Positions 43,039 to 52,164 of a stretch of 64,000 bases of DNA are shown here, piece after piece. The notes below the pieces were generated by a model. It had not been told where the DNA came from. It saw only the letters and a program-made list of their open reading frames with translations, and searched no databases. Each line of letters starts with the position of its first letter. Positions within the stretch are counted from its first letter, which is position 1. The position numbers and the translations under genes were made by a program. Origin of the DNA: Sphingopyxis sp. PAMC25046 (GTDB lineage Bacteria > Pseudomonadota > Alphaproteobacteria > Sphingomonadales > Sphingomonadaceae); contig NZ_CP039250.1 in assembly GCF_004795895.1 (NCBI RefSeq), forward strand, positions 1,240,001 to 1,304,000, read 5' to 3'.

Positions 43039-44052
43039 TTAGTCACTCGCCGCTTTCAGCAACAGTGACAGGAACCGCCAATCGGACCAATCGCCTTTTT
43101 CCCCCGCCGCCAAAGCCGCCAGATCGAGTTTCGCCTGCCTAACGATTGTAAGCCGAAGCGACGGAATGATATAGAGGCGTTGATCGCCCGCGCCGGCGGC
43201 GACGACCATATCCGCCGGGAGTTCGTTGGCATGACTGGTGATATCGGTGGACCGGGTAACAATATCGACAGCCGGCGTGCTACGGGGCAACCACCAGGTG
43301 AGACCGTAGGCCGGATTGGCCTGGCTACCCTTGAACAGCTCGGCGAACGCCAGTTCATCGACAAGCGGCTTGCCGTCGAGCTTCCCACCGCCGCGGACGA
43401 ACTCGCCGATCTTCGCCCACTCGGACGCTGCCAGCACGAGGCCCTGCGGCATGAGCGGTGCGCCATCGGGGCCGCTGCGCCAACTGCCTATGGTAACCCC
43501 AAGCGGAGTGAGAATGCGCCGCTCCACATAATGGCGAGCGTTGCCGTCTTGGCCCTTGGCAACGAGCTTGCGCCGCATGATCTCTCCAAAGATTTGCATC
43601 GGGGCGGGACCATATTGGAATTTGCTGCCCGGCGCCGCCGTGAGCGGTGCCTTCACCGAGTCCAGATACCCTTGGGCCCTGCCGACGGTCGATGCCTGGC
43701 CGCCCGTCATCGACAGCAATTGCCGAAGCGTGATCTGTTCCTTTTTGGGGTCGCCCCTCCATTCAGCGAGTGTCTCCGATGCCCGCTCGTCGAGGGTTAG
43801 AAGTCCATCCTGTGCGCCCGCCGCCGCCATCAGCCCGACAAGGCTCTTGGTGCCCGACCAGAGTTCCTGCGGCGTCGCGATGTCTGCCGATCGGCAGCGC
43901 ACTTTGCCATCTTCAAGTATCAGCAGCGCAACGCCGGAATTAGCCTCAGAATAGGCGATCGCTTCGGCACAGCCGGGAAGAGGGGCGGGTTCGCCTGCCG
44001 CGGCTGGCTGTGCCGCAACCGCGGCCGCGAAAAAGAGGATGGTGCGCTTCAA
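43039..44052 (-). CDS. Secreted serine hydrolase, beta-lactamase/class C family
   Basis: The 337-residue product has a signal peptide (MKRTILFFAAAVAAQPAAAG) and the SxxK catalytic motif SGTK (residues 66-69), with Tyr147 in FQYGPAPMQ as the likely YxN-like partner. Proteins of this fold act as esterases, amidases or peptidases on small substrates. It is divergent from the GntR gene and the 134-bp space between them contains the palindrome TATTATCGATAATA, which also stands before the TonB receptor at 46.3 kb. It thus probably belongs to that regulon. Confidence 0.88.
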   Translation of the reverse strand: MKRTILFFAAAVAAQPAAAGEPAPLPGCAEAIAYSEANSGVALLILEDGKVRCRSADIATPQELWSGTKSLVGLMAAAGAQDGLLTLDERASETLAEWRGDPKKEQITLRQLLSMTGGQASTVGRAQGYLDSVKAPLTAAPGSKFQYGPAPMQIFGEIMRRKLVAKGQDGNARHYVERRILTPLGVTIGSWRSGPDGAPLMPQGLVLAASEWAKIGEFVRGGGKLDGKPLVDELAFAELFKGSQANPAYGLTWWLPRSTPAVDIVTRSTDITSHANELPADMVVAAGAGDQRLYIIPSLRLTIVRQAKLDLAALAAGEKGDWSDWRFLSLLLKAASD

Positions 44053-44089
44053 GATCCGACTCCGATTTTCCGATGCTTGTCATTCTCCA

Positions 44090-44103
44090 TATTATCGATA
44101 ATA
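44090..44103. promoter_or_regulatory. Palindrome TATTATCGATAATA, candidate GntR operator (site 1)
   Basis: Perfect 14-bp palindrome in the region between the serine hydrolase (starting at 44052) and the GntR gene (starting at 44186). Thirteen of its bases recur at 46291-46304 before the TonB receptor. GntR-family dimers bind short palindromes of this kind. Confidence 0.6.
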
Positions 44104-44185
44104 AATTCATTCGCAATCATCGATTGCTCGTGTGCGCTGCCCGATTAGGATGGCGCCGCGAGCAGGGAAAGCCGAACGGAGAGAC

Positions 44186-44926
44186 ATGGCCGCGACGAAG
44201 ACCGACGACGACAGCGCGCCGACGCAGGACCGCGTGATCGCGCGCCTTTTGACCGACGACATCGTCGAATGGCGGATTCCGCCCGGATCGTGGCTGCGCG
44301 AGCGCGAAATCGCCGCGCGCTTCGGAGTGAGCCATGCGCCGGTGCGCGAGGCGTTCCGGCATCTCGCGCGGATCGGGCTTGTCAAGGTCGTGCCGTGGCG
44401 CGGCACCTATGTGATCGATATCGACGAGCATGCTGCGAACGAGGTCTATGAACTGTGGAAATCGCTGTTCGGCGTCGTTTGTCGCCTTGCGGCCGCCGAA
44501 ATGACCGACCGCGACGGGCGCGAACTGATGCACCGGCTTGTCGAATATAAGGATGTCACCCAGCGCACCGACAATACGTTCGAGCATATCAAGGTCTCGA
44601 ACCGCATCGGTCGCTTTATCGCCAAACGCAGCAATGCGCCGCTCGCGCTCGAGCTCCTCGATCGGGTCGCGCTGCTCGCGCGCTGGCAGCACAATGTCTA
44701 TACTGACAGCTATATCGAGACGCATGGCAACGAGGCGGCGAAGCGATCGGCCATCCTCTACGACGCGCTTTGCCGCCATATCGTCGCGCGCGATGGCGAT
44801 GCCGCCGATGCGGTGGCGCGCGATCTGATCGGGGTTACTCAGAATAGTTTTGGGCGCGCACTCGAGGAATATAAGGCCCGCCACGCAAAGCCTAAGCCCA
44901 GCCGCCGCCGCGCAAAAGTGACATGA
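44186..44926 (+). CDS. GntR-family (FadR/VanR-like, FCD) regulator
   Basis: The 246-residue product has a GntR winged helix (about residues 15-75; PPGSWLREREIAARFGVSHAPVREAFRHLARIG, quoted as REREIAARFGVSHAPVREAF) and a C-terminal FCD-type all-helical domain (EVYELWKSLFGVVCRLAA). It probably senses a small molecule taken up by the neighbouring receptor or released by the hydrolases. The ATG at 44186 follows GGAGAGAC. The stop overlaps the next gene (ATGA). Confidence 0.9.
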   Translation: MAATKTDDDSAPTQDRVIARLLTDDIVEWRIPPGSWLREREIAARFGVSHAPVREAFRHLARIGLVKVVPWRGTYVIDIDEHAANEVYELWKSLFGVVCRLAAAEMTDRDGRELMHRLVEYKDVTQRTDNTFEHIKVSNRIGRFIAKRSNAPLALELLDRVALLARWQHNVYTDSYIETHGNEAAKRSAILYDALCRHIVARDGDAADAVARDLIGVTQNSFGRALEEYKARHAKPKPSRRRAKVT

Positions 44927-46227
44927 GCCGTCTCCCGACCGACCGCCGCACCTTGCTTAAGGCGGGCCTCGCGGCGCCGATCGCATTGCAGGTTGACTCC
45001 GCTGCCGCTGTATCCCTGGATTTGACCATGTTCGGCCCCGGACGCCTCTTCGCCGACGTCCAAAGCTATGCCGAGGCCGGCAACAAGCAGTCGGGCGGCG
45101 CGGGCGATCGCTGGACCGCCGACTGGACAGCGAAGCGGCTGTTCAGTGCCGGATTCGAAGTGGATCGCCAGACGTTTGACGTGCCTTGGTTCGAGGCGTC
45201 GCATTGCGAACTTACGCTCGGCGACCACACGATACCGCTCGTCGCACAGCCGCTCGCCGTCGAAACCGGCGAGGCCGGTCTCGCTGCGCCGCTGCGCCTC
45301 GCAGAAATCCCTGAACGCCTCGACGGCGCGATCGCCGTCGTGCGCCTGCCTTTCCGCCGCTGGTCGAGCCTCGTAGATCGTGCAGTGCGCGAGCCGCTCG
45401 CCGATGCGCTTGCGCGCGGTGCGAACGGGGTCATTCTCATTACGACTGGGCCGACGGGCGAGGCCTTGCTCCTCAATGTCCCGGCCGGTCATCCTGTATC
45501 GGACAAGCCACTTGCCTTGCTCGCGCCGCGACTCGCCGCCCCGGTGATTGAAGCCGCGCGCCACGGTGCCGCGGCGAAATTAGCGCTTCGCGGGCGCGGT
45601 GGGATTCGGGCAGCGCAGAATATAATCGGGCGACGCGTTCGCTCCGGTCGCCCTTGGCTCGTCGTCTCTACGCCGCGTTCAGGCTGGACCGATTGCGCCG
45701 GCGAGCGGGGGCCGGGTATCGCGATGTGGCTCGCGCTTGCCGACTGGATGCCCCGAGCGTTTCCGCAACACAGCCTGCTCTTCCTGTGCAACAGCGGGCA
45801 TGAATATGAGAATCTCGGTGCGAGCCATATCGCCGACAAGGTGGGTCCAGCCCCCGGCGAGACCGCTTTCTGGTTTCATCTCGGCGCCAATGCGGCAGCA
45901 CGTGACTATCAGGAAATGCCGGGGCGCTTGCTGCCGCTGCCAAGCGCCGATCCCTATCGTTTTCTCATGACATCGCCCGAATTCGTGACGTGTGCGCGCG
46001 AGATATTCAAAGGCCAGCCGGGGTTGGAAATGGCCTATCCTTCGGCGGAAGGCACAGCGGGCGAACTCTCGGAAGTGATAAAGGCCGGCTACGTGCGTCA
46101 TGCCGGCATCTTTGGCGCACACCGTCATCACCACGCTGTGACCGACGATTTATCGACGGTCACACCTGACCCCCTTGCCGCTACGGCGCGGGGCGTCCGC
46201 GACCTGCTGAGCGCCGTCGTCTCTTAG
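44923..46227 (+). CDS. Tat-exported M28-like peptidase-fold protein with atypical metal site
   Basis: The 434-residue protein starts MSRLPTDRRTLLKAGLAAPI, a twin-arginine-type signal. It has a PA-like insert (about residues 110-215) and a C-terminal M28-like half with STPRSGWTDCAGERGPGIAM, FLCNSGHEYENLGA and HRHHHAVTDDLSTV. The usual M28 H-x-D strand end seems replaced by STPRSGW, so several zinc ligands appear missing; it may be a changed hydrolase or a binding protein. It is coupled to the GntR gene by ATGA and followed by the TonB receptor. Confidence 0.8.
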   Translation: MSRLPTDRRTLLKAGLAAPIALQVDSAAAVSLDLTMFGPGRLFADVQSYAEAGNKQSGGAGDRWTADWTAKRLFSAGFEVDRQTFDVPWFEASHCELTLGDHTIPLVAQPLAVETGEAGLAAPLRLAEIPERLDGAIAVVRLPFRRWSSLVDRAVREPLADALARGANGVILITTGPTGEALLLNVPAGHPVSDKPLALLAPRLAAPVIEAARHGAAAKLALRGRGGIRAAQNIIGRRVRSGRPWLVVSTPRSGWTDCAGERGPGIAMWLALADWMPRAFPQHSLLFLCNSGHEYENLGASHIADKVGPAPGETAFWFHLGANAAARDYQEMPGRLLPLPSADPYRFLMTSPEFVTCAREIFKGQPGLEMAYPSAEGTAGELSEVIKAGYVRHAGIFGAHRHHHAVTDDLSTVTPDPLAATARGVRDLLSAVVS

Positions 46228-46290
46228 ACCAGCGAACCACCTGCAAAGACATTGCGCTTTCCGGCTTGACTTGCCGACGGTTTTGCACAA

Positions 46291-46304
46291 AATTATCGAT
46301 AATA
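46291..46304 (+). promoter_or_regulatory. Palindrome AATTATCGATAATA, candidate GntR operator (site 2)
   Basis: Shares ATTATCGATAATA exactly with 44091-44103. It lies 30 bp before the TonB receptor start, where a bound repressor would block transcription. A TTGACT at 46266-46271 with an A+T-rich -10 region overlapping the palindrome is a possible promoter. Confidence 0.6.
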
Positions 46305-46333
46305 ATTGCGATAACAAGATGGGGAGAGTGACC

Positions 46334-48571
46334 ATGGGACGCAGAGCGAACCTTCTTTTCTGCACGGCCGCGATTTGGGTAGCCGTCGCTCCGCCTGCTT
46401 TCGCTCAAGACGCACCGTCCGAAGCTCTTCCGGACGCGGCTGAAGCGGATGATGACGGCGCCATAGTCGTAACGGCGCGCCGCCGCGAAGAGCGGCTGGC
46501 CGATGTGCCGACCGCGGCGTCGGTCATCGATATCACGTCGCTCACCGATCGCGGCGGCGCCACGGGCAGCGGCGAACTCCTCGCCGATCAGCCAAGCGTT
46601 CGCTTCAACAATCTGAACTCGTCCGTCACGTCGGAGATCTCGATCCGCGCTTCGTCGACCGCGCGTGCCACCAATGGCGACCCGAGCGTCGGGCTCTATC
46701 GCAACGGTGCCTATATCGCCGGCGGTCCGGTGGGCGGTCGCAACTTCACGCGGCTCGACCTGCTTGACATCGGCCGCGTCGAGGTTCTGCGCGGGACGCA
46801 GGGCGCGCTGTACGGCCGCAACGCGGTCGGCGGCGCGATCAATATCATCTCGGCCGAGCCCGAATTCGATCTCTCGGGCTGGGCGAGCGCGCGCTATGGC
46901 TTCGAGAACAACAGCTTCCAGACGCAGGGCGCGATCAATGTCCCGCTCGCCGATGGCCTGGCGATCCGCATCAGCGGCGATCTCGTCGAGCAGGACAAGG
47001 GCTTCTTCTACAATCCCGACAACGACGTCTATTTCGACCAGCAGAAGGGCCACGGACTGCGCGGCCAGATCCGGCTGAAGCGCGGGCCGGTCGACGCGAT
47101 CATCACGGCCGAGACCCAGCGGCTGACCACGCCGACGATCCATTACCAGATATCCATTCCCGCGGGCACGCCAGGCTTTCCCGGCGGTTATACGCAGGAT
47201 CGCTTTCGCTACCCCTGGAACACCGCGCCGCGCGCCAGCCAGGACGTGGACGGCCTTCAGGCGCTCGTCCGCGTGGATCTGGGCGGTGCCGACCTGACGT
47301 CGACAACCTCCTTTCGCAAGCGCACGTCCGAATATGATCTCGACAATGACGCGATCAGCCCCGCCGAGCTGGCGCGTGCGCGCGCCGCGGGGCAGATCGG
47401 CGCTCTCACGCCGCTCGATGCCAGCACCGCGTCCTACGTCGTCGACACGACCGACAATTTTTCGCAGGATATTCATGTCAGCGGGGCGAGCGATCGCTTC
47501 ACATGGCTGGTCGGCGCCGAAATGCTGTTGCTCGACAGCGATTTCTCGGTGGCGACGACGCGCACGCCGACGCTCGCCAATCCGTCGCCGGGCAATATCG
47601 CGCCCGCGCGGCTGCATTTCGAAAGCTATGCGGCCTATGGCTCGCTCGGTTTCGACATCACCGACAGCCTCAACCTGACCGGCGAACTGCGCTATACCCG
47701 CGACAGCCGGAGCATCTCGGCGCGGCTTTACGATTTGGGGACTGGCCTGCCCACCGGCGGGCCATCGCGGATCATCGACGACAGCATCAACGCCGACAAT
47801 CTCTCCTACAATGCGACCCTCTCGTACAAGCTCACGTCGAACATCCTCGCCTATGGCAAGGTCGGCAGCAGCTATCGGGCCGGCGGGTTCAACACGCGCC
47901 TCTCCGATCCGCGCGCGCCGAGTCCTGTGCAGGTGCTGTTCGGCAACGAAAACAGCACGTCTTACGAAGTCGGCATCAAGGGCAGTCCGATCCGCCGCGG
48001 CTATTTCGCAATCGCGGGCTATTACACCGAGCTTGAAGACCTGATCGCGCAGGTCGACGATGGCTGCGCGCTCACCAATCCGGCGTGCCCGATCGCCGCG
48101 GTCGCCTATCTAACCAACGCAGGCGATGCGAAAAGCTGGGGTATCGAGGCCGAATATAGCCAGGGCTTCGATCTCGGCGAAGGCAATGGCCGCCTCGCCT
48201 TGAGTGGCTCGCGGCAAGAGGGCAAGGTCAAGAGCGGCCGCTATGACGGGCTGGACCTTGCGCAGGTTCCCGACTGGCTCGCCTCGGCCAACCTCAATCT
48301 GCGCTACCCGGTCACCAAGGATGTCGCGCTGACCAGCAATGTCCTGATCAGTGGTCAATGGGGCGGCAAACAGGAGCTGACAGCGACCTCGGTCGACCTC
48401 GATGATTATGTCCTCGTCAATCTTCGGGTCGGCGTCGACTTCGGCAAGATCAGCGTCAGCGCGTTCGCGAACAACGTCTTCGACAAGGTTTATTTCGTCG
48501 CGCAGGCGCCGACGATCAACCGGTACAGCCAGCCTCGCGTCGTCGGCGTCGAAGGACGCATTTCTTTCTAG
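46334..48571 (+). CDS. TonB-dependent receptor of the GntR/hydrolase cluster
   Basis: The 745-residue receptor has a signal peptide (RANLLFCTAAIWVAVAPPAFAQ), a TonB box AIVVTARRREERLADVP, a plug (RVEVLRGTQGALYGRNAVGGAIN) and a barrel ending RVVGVEGRISF. It would import a substrate or hydrolysis product across the outer membrane. The ATG at 46334 follows GGGGAGAG; earlier in-frame ATGs at 46271 and 46319 lie over the palindrome and are less likely. Its placement between hydrolases and its private palindrome argue for co-regulation with the GntR gene. Confidence 0.93.
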   Translation: MGRRANLLFCTAAIWVAVAPPAFAQDAPSEALPDAAEADDDGAIVVTARRREERLADVPTAASVIDITSLTDRGGATGSGELLADQPSVRFNNLNSSVTSEISIRASSTARATNGDPSVGLYRNGAYIAGGPVGGRNFTRLDLLDIGRVEVLRGTQGALYGRNAVGGAINIISAEPEFDLSGWASARYGFENNSFQTQGAINVPLADGLAIRISGDLVEQDKGFFYNPDNDVYFDQQKGHGLRGQIRLKRGPVDAIITAETQRLTTPTIHYQISIPAGTPGFPGGYTQDRFRYPWNTAPRASQDVDGLQALVRVDLGGADLTSTTSFRKRTSEYDLDNDAISPAELARARAAGQIGALTPLDASTASYVVDTTDNFSQDIHVSGASDRFTWLVGAEMLLLDSDFSVATTRTPTLANPSPGNIAPARLHFESYAAYGSLGFDITDSLNLTGELRYTRDSRSISARLYDLGTGLPTGGPSRIIDDSINADNLSYNATLSYKLTSNILAYGKVGSSYRAGGFNTRLSDPRAPSPVQVLFGNENSTSYEVGIKGSPIRRGYFAIAGYYTELEDLIAQVDDGCALTNPACPIAAVAYLTNAGDAKSWGIEAEYSQGFDLGEGNGRLALSGSRQEGKVKSGRYDGLDLAQVPDWLASANLNLRYPVTKDVALTSNVLISGQWGGKQELTATSVDLDDYVLVNLRVGVDFGKISVSAFANNVFDKVYFVAQAPTINRYSQPRVVGVEGRISF

Positions 48572-48626
48572 GTCGCGCTCCCGTCCGCGGCCTCCAGCCG
48601 CTGGTCGGGAAGGGTAGGAGGGCGCA

Positions 48627-50174
48627 ATGCGGCATTTGGTGATGGCAGCACTGTTCGGTGCCGCGATGCTGACCGGATCGGTGTCTGTCGCGGCGGCGGA
48701 GACGGCCCCCGCGGCGACAATCGCGCAGGGGCGCCTTGCGGGCGCGCGCACGGGGGACGTCGAGCGCTTCCTTGATATTCCTTTCGCCGCCGCACCGGTC
48801 GGCGCTCTTCGCTGGCGGGCGCCGCAGGCACCGCCGCGCTGGCGGGGCGTCCGCGATGCCGCAAAACTCGGCCCGGCTTGTCCGCAGACGGTGCGCCCCG
48901 CACTTGTCGCGGGCGGGGTAGCCGAGCATCAGTCTGAGGATTGCCTCCAGCTGAACATCTGGCGCCCGGCGGGGGCGCGAAAGCTGCCAGTGATGGTCTG
49001 GATCCATGGCGGCGCCCATGTGGTCGGTTCGGGCACCTTCCCGGTTTTCGACGGCACCGCCTTCGCGCGGCAAGGTGTGGTTTTGGTGACGATCAACTAT
49101 CGGTTGGGCGCGCTCGGTTATTTCGCCCATCCCGCGCTCAGCGCGGCCAAGCCGCGCGGCGAGGCGCTCGCCAATTACGGCCTGATGGACCAATTGGCCG
49201 CCCTGCGGTGGGTGAAGAAAAATATCGCCGCATTTGGTGGCGATCCGCGCCAGATCACCTTGTTCGGCGAATCCGCCGGGGCGATCGGAGTGACGACGAT
49301 CCTTGCCCAGCCCGAAGCCAAAGGCCTGTTCGCCAAGGCGATCGTTCAGTCGGGCGTTGGTCTCCTCGATCCGCGCCCGCTTGGCGAGCAAGAAGCGCTA
49401 GGCGCGGCGTTGGCAGCGCGCGCAGGTGCGCCGCCTTCAGCATCGCTCGACGCGCTTCGCGCGCTGCCCGCCGCCGCGCTCGTTGCCGCTGGCGAGGTCC
49501 GGACGCCGGGCGCGATGACCGGCCCCATCCTCGACGGCGACCTGGTACGCGAAGCGCCTTGGCGCGTCTTTGCGCGTAGCGAGCCGATCGACGTTCCGCT
49601 CCTCGTCGGCGCGAACAGCAACGAGGCGAGCGTCATCCTTGCCATGGGCGTGCCGCCATCCGCCGCGCTCGCCTATCTAGGGCGCGACCAGGCGGCGGGC
49701 CGGGCCGCCTATGGCATGGGGCTGGCCGATGATGAACTGGCGCGCCAGGTGTTGGGCGACGCCTGGTTCGTCGCCCCGGCGCGCTGGCTCGCGGCCCGGA
49801 CGGCGGGAGGGGCGCCTTCGTATCTCTATCATTTCGACTATGTCGCAGCGGCGCGGCGCGACCGCGCCAAGGGCGCCGCGCACGGGTCTGAAATCCCCTA
49901 TCTGTTCGGGACGCTCGACTATTTCGCGTCGGTCGCCGGCGCCGTCGGTGACGAGGATCGCCGCTTCGGCGAAGGCATCGCCGCCTGCTGGGTTGGCTTC
50001 GCCAAGACGGGCGTTCCTGGCTGCGCACTCGTTCGCGACTGGCCGCGTTACGATGCGGCAAGCGACCGTCTCGCAAAATTTGCGCCCGAGTCTGGCGTCG
50101 TCGCCGGCTTTCGCAAGGCGCAGCTCGACCATCTGCTCAATGTTCACTTCGGGAACGGCCAGCCCAGGCCCTAG
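48627..50174 (+). CDS. Type-B carboxylesterase, secreted
   Basis: The 515-residue enzyme has a signal peptide (MRHLVMAALFGAAMLTGSVSVAAAE), the carboxylesterase start RFLDIPFAAAPVGALRWRAPQ, oxyanion HGGAHVVGSG, nucleophile GESAGAIGV (Ser at about residue 216) and the C-terminal His region GAAHGSEIPYLFGT. It hydrolyses carboxylic esters in the periplasm or outside. It lies 55 bp behind the TonB receptor gene, likely in the same transcript. Confidence 0.93.
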   Translation: MRHLVMAALFGAAMLTGSVSVAAAETAPAATIAQGRLAGARTGDVERFLDIPFAAAPVGALRWRAPQAPPRWRGVRDAAKLGPACPQTVRPALVAGGVAEHQSEDCLQLNIWRPAGARKLPVMVWIHGGAHVVGSGTFPVFDGTAFARQGVVLVTINYRLGALGYFAHPALSAAKPRGEALANYGLMDQLAALRWVKKNIAAFGGDPRQITLFGESAGAIGVTTILAQPEAKGLFAKAIVQSGVGLLDPRPLGEQEALGAALAARAGAPPSASLDALRALPAAALVAAGEVRTPGAMTGPILDGDLVREAPWRVFARSEPIDVPLLVGANSNEASVILAMGVPPSAALAYLGRDQAAGRAAYGMGLADDELARQVLGDAWFVAPARWLAARTAGGAPSYLYHFDYVAAARRDRAKGAAHGSEIPYLFGTLDYFASVAGAVGDEDRRFGEGIAACWVGFAKTGVPGCALVRDWPRYDAASDRLAKFAPESGVVAGFRKAQLDHLLNVHFGNGQPRP

Positions 50175-50235
50175 CCCGTCCGGCCGCGCTAGGCCCTCCG
50201 TTTCGACGATGTGCAACGAAGCTGGGAGAGAGAAA

Positions 50236-51468
50236 ATGGCTGGAAGAACGAAATGGATGTGGCTTGCCGCTGGTGCGGCGATGGCTGGGGCTGCGGCCTT
50301 TGCGGCGCAGGGCGGGTTCGGGGGCAACGGCGGCGGCGAGGCGCGTCCCATGGTGCAGCTTCCGCCTGCGGCGCCCGCTGCTAAAGCGTCGACGTCGGCG
50401 GCATCGGCGCCCGCGGCCGCCAGCCTTTCGGCCACCGTCGGCGGTTATACCTATGACTGGACCGCGTTACAGTCGGCAATCGACGCTGATACCGAGGTCG
50501 ATAACGGCTATTTCATCGTCGGGAATGCTTCGGATCCCGACTATCTCTTCGCTTACGAGAAGGGCAGCTTTGGTATCGATCGGGTGACCCCGCTTGCGTC
50601 GGCCTCCAAATGGTTCGCCGGCGCGCTGGGGATGCGCATGGTGCAGGCTGGCATCGCGACGCTCGACGATCCGATGCGGCCGCCGCTTGCCTTCTGGACC
50701 ACGATCGGAACGAAGAAGGATGTCCAACTCAAGCATGCGCTGTCGATGACGTCGGGCTTCAATGCGAGCCCGCTCGTTGGCGGCTGTCAGCTGCTTCCGG
50801 CCATGACGCTCTACAATTGCGCGAAGAGCATCCACGATTTGCGCTATGATATTTTGCGCCCGGGCAACGCGCCCGGCGCGCAATATAGCTATGGACCGCA
50901 CGGCCTTCAGGTCGCCGCTGCCTATCTGGAGGCAAAGGATATAAGCATCGCGCCCGGCACGTCACCGGCACGCCAGCGCAATTTTCACGAACTGTTCGCG
51001 CAGCATGTGACGACCCCGCTCGGGATGACGAGCACGACCTGGTATGACCCTGCGGGAAGCGCTCCCACCAACCCGTGGGTCGCGGGCGGCGCCTATTCGA
51101 CGCCGCGCGACTATGCGAAACTTCTGCGTGCCTTCCTTGGCGGCAGCTTTATTACCGATATGACAAGCTTCACCCAGCAACGTACCGCAGGCTTGCCGCG
51201 CGTTTTCGTGCCGGCGAGCGCGGGCAATTGGGAATATGCGCTCGGCTCCTTTGTCGAATGCGACACGCCTTCGGCCTGCGCGACGTCCAAGATCAATTCC
51301 TCACCGGGTGCCTATGGTTGGACCGGCTGGATCGATCGCGAGACCGGCTATTACGCTTTGATCGCCACCGAAATATCGAGCGGAGGCGACCGGAAAGGCG
51401 TCGAGCTCGAACAGGTCATGCAGGATCTGATCGAGGATGCGATCGCGAATCGCACCCCGGCGCCCTGA
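50236..51468 (+). CDS. Secreted serine hydrolase, SxxK (beta-lactamase-related)
   Basis: The 410-residue protein has an N-terminal hydrophobic signal (WLAAGAAMAGAAAFAAQGG), an Ala/Pro linker (residues 40-65) and a beta-lactamase-type catalytic domain with SASK (residues 122-125) and YSYG (about 217-220), plus GWTGWIDRETGYYAL as the KTG-like strand. It differs from the other SxxK enzyme at 43 kb by its linker and disulfide-like Cys pairs. The ATG follows GGGAGAGAG. Sixty base pairs behind the esterase, it seems to close the GntR cluster. Confidence 0.88.
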   Translation: MAGRTKWMWLAAGAAMAGAAAFAAQGGFGGNGGGEARPMVQLPPAAPAAKASTSAASAPAAASLSATVGGYTYDWTALQSAIDADTEVDNGYFIVGNASDPDYLFAYEKGSFGIDRVTPLASASKWFAGALGMRMVQAGIATLDDPMRPPLAFWTTIGTKKDVQLKHALSMTSGFNASPLVGGCQLLPAMTLYNCAKSIHDLRYDILRPGNAPGAQYSYGPHGLQVAAAYLEAKDISIAPGTSPARQRNFHELFAQHVTTPLGMTSTTWYDPAGSAPTNPWVAGGAYSTPRDYAKLLRAFLGGSFITDMTSFTQQRTAGLPRVFVPASAGNWEYALGSFVECDTPSACATSKINSSPGAYGWTGWIDRETGYYALIATEISSGGDRKGVELEQVMQDLIEDAIANRTPAP

Positions 51469-51753
51469 CCTGACCCAGCAGTCTAGTCACGCAGCACAGG
51501 AGAACTTGATCTCCATGCGCTGCGTGGCTGGCCTGTCGGACTAGGCAAAGTCGACGGCTCAAAGGCGAGCGGCCAAACCCGCGTGTGACCGGCAGGGAGC
51601 CGATTTGACTGAATGGCCGATGCGCGGCCGTCCGGTCGTGGGTTCGGCCTAGGGACACGTCGCCAAAAAGCGTGTCGCTGCCGCCACTGCCTCGGCTCCG
51701 AAAGCTGCTGGGCATGCATCTGGCCGCGCAGATTGGCTCGCCTCGGGCGGTTA

Positions 51754-52164
51754 TCAGGCGACGTAGGCCCCTCTACCACTCGCCACCAAGGTTCCGTCTG
51801 CGGCTAGGATCCGGGTAGCCGCGACGCTTATCTGCCGCCCTAATTTCACCGGGCTGCCGATCGCGCGAAGCGGCCCCAGCTTGGCCGGTCGGTGAAAATC
51901 CACATGGAGGTCCGCCGTCGCCCGCGCAGCACCCCCCATCGCGATGATCGTATAGAGGCCGGTCAGATCGATCAAAGCCGATACGATGCCACCATGCGCC
52001 GCGCCGACCGTCGGATTTGAGATGATTTCGTCTCGCCAAGGCATGGAGATCACCAACTCGTTGGCGCCGACCTCAGCGATGCTGAGCCCGAGCCAGCGGT
52101 GAAAAGGGGCCAGCGCCAATAGGTCACGTAATTCCTCAAGCCCCGGGACGGCGGGGGCATTCAT
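51754..52164 (-). CDS. PaaI-type hotdog-fold thioesterase
   Basis: The 136-residue product has the hotdog pattern with NPTVGAAHGGIVSALIDLTGLY (helix with the HGG motif) and ATADLHVDFHRPAK. It probably hydrolyses acyl-CoA thioesters. Its start overlaps the stop of the alpha/beta hydrolase gene (ATGA), so the pair is one unit. Confidence 0.88.
   Translation of the reverse strand: MNAPAVPGLEELRDLLALAPFHRWLGLSIAEVGANELVISMPWRDEIISNPTVGAAHGGIVSALIDLTGLYTIIAMGGAARATADLHVDFHRPAKLGPLRAIGSPVKLGRQISVAATRILAADGTLVASGRGAYVA

Noticed and set aside
46181..47617. 478-codon left-pointing frame opposite the TonB receptor
   Set aside because: The receptor frame has signal peptide, TonB box, plug and barrel end. 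The opposite reading is Arg/Asp-rich and has no recognisable domain.
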